7,019 nt of DNA from an uncultured Kouleothrix sp. (lineage in GTDB: Bacteria > Chloroflexota > Chloroflexia > Chloroflexales > Roseiflexaceae): NCBI GenBank assembly GCA_937858455.1, contig CALLYN010000400.1, positions 1-7,019 of the forward strand, in the 5' to 3' direction. Both the position numbers and the translations under genes were made by a program. Below the pieces are notes generated by a model. It was not told the DNA's origin and did not search any database. It worked only from the letters and a program-made list of their open reading frames with translations. Shown in pieces: positions 5,442-7,019 of this stretch (the first letter of the stretch is position 1; each line of letters opens with the position of its first letter).

Positions 5442-7019
5442 CTATTTCAGAATATAGTACGCGCCGCGCTTCTCGCCGATCTTGAGCAGCATCCCGCGCT
5501 CAACCAGGTCGGCCAGGTCGCGCCGCAGTGTCTCGGCCGAGACATCCGGCGCCATGTCTTGCATATCGCTATTGCTGATGCGGCGATGTTCGGCCAGGTG
5601 TACCAGCGCGGCGATCTGGCGATCGTTCAGGCCCATGCGGCGCCACTCGCGCGTATCGACCCCAGCATCGGCGCGGTCGTCGGCGCCCTGGCCGCGCAGC
5701 AGCACCAGAAAGCCGGCCGCCGTCTCGCGGAACTCGGGCGGCGGCAGGCCGGCGTCGGCCATCTGGCGCAGCATGCGGTCGATGCCATAGCCAAGCCGCT
5801 CGATCAGCCCGAAGTCGGCCAGCACCTGCACCAGCGTCTCGTTGCGCGAGAAGCGCTCTTCGACGATATTCTGGACAGTCATATGGCCGGGCAGGCGGCC
5901 GGGCGAGTAGCACTCCATCCGGTCGCCGAACAGCGCGATGCGGATGCCCTCACCGCGGACGGTATAGTCCCGGTGCGCCACCGCGTTAACCAGCGCCTCG
6001 CGCACGGCGCCCTGCGGGAACTGGGCCCAATCCTGGCGCTCGAGGCCGACCATACGGCTGCCACGGCGCATATGTTCCGAAAGCCAGATCTCGGCGCGGC
6101 GCACCGCCTCGGGCAGCGTATCGCGAATATCTTCGCGCAAAAATTCGTCGCTCATCTCGCGGCCGCGGTAGCGCACCAGCGTCAGCTCGCACTGCGGGAA
6201 AAAGCGCTCGACATCGCGGCCGAACAGCAGCAGGCCGGCGTTTGTCGGAACAAACTGATCGGCCGCGCCAAAGCCCGATTGAGCGCCAAGCACCGAGAGC
6301 CGGGCCGCAGGATCGGGCTCAGCCGAGGCGGCGCTTGGCCCCTGGCTTCTGGCTCGCCTTACGATCGCGCCGCGCCGCAGCAGAAAGCCCAGCGGGTCGC
6401 CTTCGGCGGCCGGGCCGACGCGGCGCACATACGCGGCGAGCTTGGCGTGGTCGAGGTCGTCGAGCGCCGCGCCATCGGGCGCCAGCCGCTCCCAGCTGGT
6501 TTCGCCACGCTCGATCAGCAGCTTGCGCAGCGCGTCGGGCGGCAGCGGCTGGTTGGTGGCGCCCTCGCGGCGCAGGTACTTGCCGTGCACGCTGTAGACG
6601 TGCGGCAGGCCGGCGGGCACGTTCACCAGCAGCAGCGTGATGCCGGCGTGTTCGGCGGGCGTGGGCAGAGGCAGCACCAGCGGCGGCGTACAGGCCAGCG
6701 CCGCGTCGAGCGCGGCTAGGCGCGCGGCCTCGGGGTCGCGGTTGGCGATCGCATTGACCACGCTTTCGTGTTCGGCGTGCAGCCGCAGAAAATACTCGCG
6801 GCGGCCATCGCCAGCCAGGCTGGCGGTGTCAACACGCGTGCGCGGAATCATCAGCGCGCCCAGTCCGCGCGTCAGCTCGACGAAATGGGCGTTGTGCGTG
6901 GCGCTGGCGATCAGTTCGTGCAGGCGCCGGTCGGGCGCATCGGCGCCCGGCCGATCCCCGACGACCAGCAGTTCCAGATGAACGTGCAGACCCAAGGCCG
7001 GCTGCAGACCCCCGAGCAG
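5442..7019 (-). CDS. Chimeric protein: GntR-type FCD domain fused to truncated AlbA_2 / HATPase_c_4 / winged-helix protein (5' end beyond right edge)
   Basis: The frame is open from base 7019 to TAG 5444-5442 (525 codons); the TTG at 6995 is only the first possible start in view. Numbering from that TTG, residues about 20-95 match the C-terminal FCD ligand-binding domain of FadR-type GntR regulators: DRRLHELIASATHN (22-35, metal-type D22/H26), IPRTRVDT, and AEHESVVNAIANRDPEAARLA (74-94, H76). The usual last FCD histidine (AMRxHL) is missing. From about residue 96 the text becomes the second half of an AlbA_2 (Schlafen-like) domain: LDAALACTPPLVLPLP, then VPAGLPHVYSVHGKYLRREG (126-145). The first half of AlbA_2 is absent. 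Residues 248-440 carry the RecG-like HATPase_c_4 module: FVPTNAGLLLFGR, VREALVNAVAHRDY (331-344, E333/N337), SPGRLPGHMTVQNI, LIERLGYGIDRM. Residues about 450-517 are a winged helix. Proteins of the second type are usually regulators or defence-related. Whether the fusion is functional, decaying or an assembly join is open. Confidence 0.85.
   Translation of the reverse strand: MLGGLQPALGLHVHLELLVVGDRPGADAPDRRLHELIASATHNAHFVELTRGLGALMIPRTRVDTASLAGDGRREYFLRLHAEHESVVNAIANRDPEAARLAALDAALACTPPLVLPLPTPAEHAGITLLLVNVPAGLPHVYSVHGKYLRREGATNQPLPPDALRKLLIERGETSWERLAPDGAALDDLDHAKLAAYVRRVGPAAEGDPLGFLLRRGAIVRRARSQGPSAASAEPDPAARLSVLGAQSGFGAADQFVPTNAGLLLFGRDVERFFPQCELTLVRYRGREMSDEFLREDIRDTLPEAVRRAEIWLSEHMRRGSRMVGLERQDWAQFPQGAVREALVNAVAHRDYTVRGEGIRIALFGDRMECYSPGRLPGHMTVQNIVEERFSRNETLVQVLADFGLIERLGYGIDRMLRQMADAGLPPPEFRETAAGFLVLLRGQGADDRADAGVDTREWRRMGLNDRQIAALVHLAEHRRISNSDMQDMAPDVSAETLRRDLADLVERGMLLKIGEKRGAYYILK

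Noticed and set aside
5163..5485. Small plus- and minus-strand frames in the intergenic repeat region
   Set aside because: They read through the hairpins and the 38-bp repeat, the frames differ between copies, and no ribosome site or family resemblance is visible.
5415..6719. A 434-codon plus-strand frame opposite the AlbA_2/HATPase gene
   Set aside because: Same reason: composition of an antisense frame, no recognisable motif, and the opposite strand encodes conserved HATPase motifs.

Overview
The window is GC-rich bacterial chromosome with every credible gene on the minus strand, so it reads right to left. Protein wording (an RPH-type swivelling-histidine kinase, a TetR protein with an AAGGISPGLIYWYF helix-turn-helix, an AlbA_2/HATPase_c_4 protein) and the degenerate heptamer repeats resemble filamentous Chloroflexota such as Roseiflexus or Kouleothrix relatives. 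That placement is an impression from pattern recognition, not a search result.

Layout from right to left. (1) 7019-5442 is the C-terminal part of a long reading frame that enters from the right edge. It starts with a GntR-type FCD ligand-binding domain, runs in frame into the second half of an AlbA_2 domain, and continues into a HATPase_c_4 module and a C-terminal winged helix. It looks like a chimera of two unrelated genes. (2) 5441-5182 is a gene-free stretch holding two perfect hairpins, a third smaller hairpin and a 38-bp direct repeat with an exact 70-bp period. (3) 5181-5117 is a compact control region: a near-consensus promoter reading left, bracketed by two copies of a palindromic operator that face each other. 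(4) 5088-4453 encodes a TetR-family regulator. (5) 4460-1779 encodes an 893-residue enzyme with the architecture of rifampicin phosphotransferase (ATP-grasp, long middle domain, phosphohistidine domain at the extreme C-terminus, no PEP-binding barrel). Its start overlaps the TetR stop by 8 bases. (6) 1719-589 encodes an ABC-2 exporter permease. (7) A 102-base gap carries a heptameric repeat that ends at the permease stop codon. (8) 486-1 encodes the N-terminal part of a HlyD-like membrane fusion protein that runs off the left edge.

The last four genes look like one TetR-controlled resistance operon: a sensor and repressor, an enzyme that may inactivate a small molecule by phosphorylation, and an efflux pump (permease plus membrane fusion protein, with the ATPase presumably just beyond the left edge). 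The chemical substrate cannot be read from the sequence. The most notable points are the modify-and-export gene pairing under twin operators, and the FCD-AlbA_2 chimera upstream.
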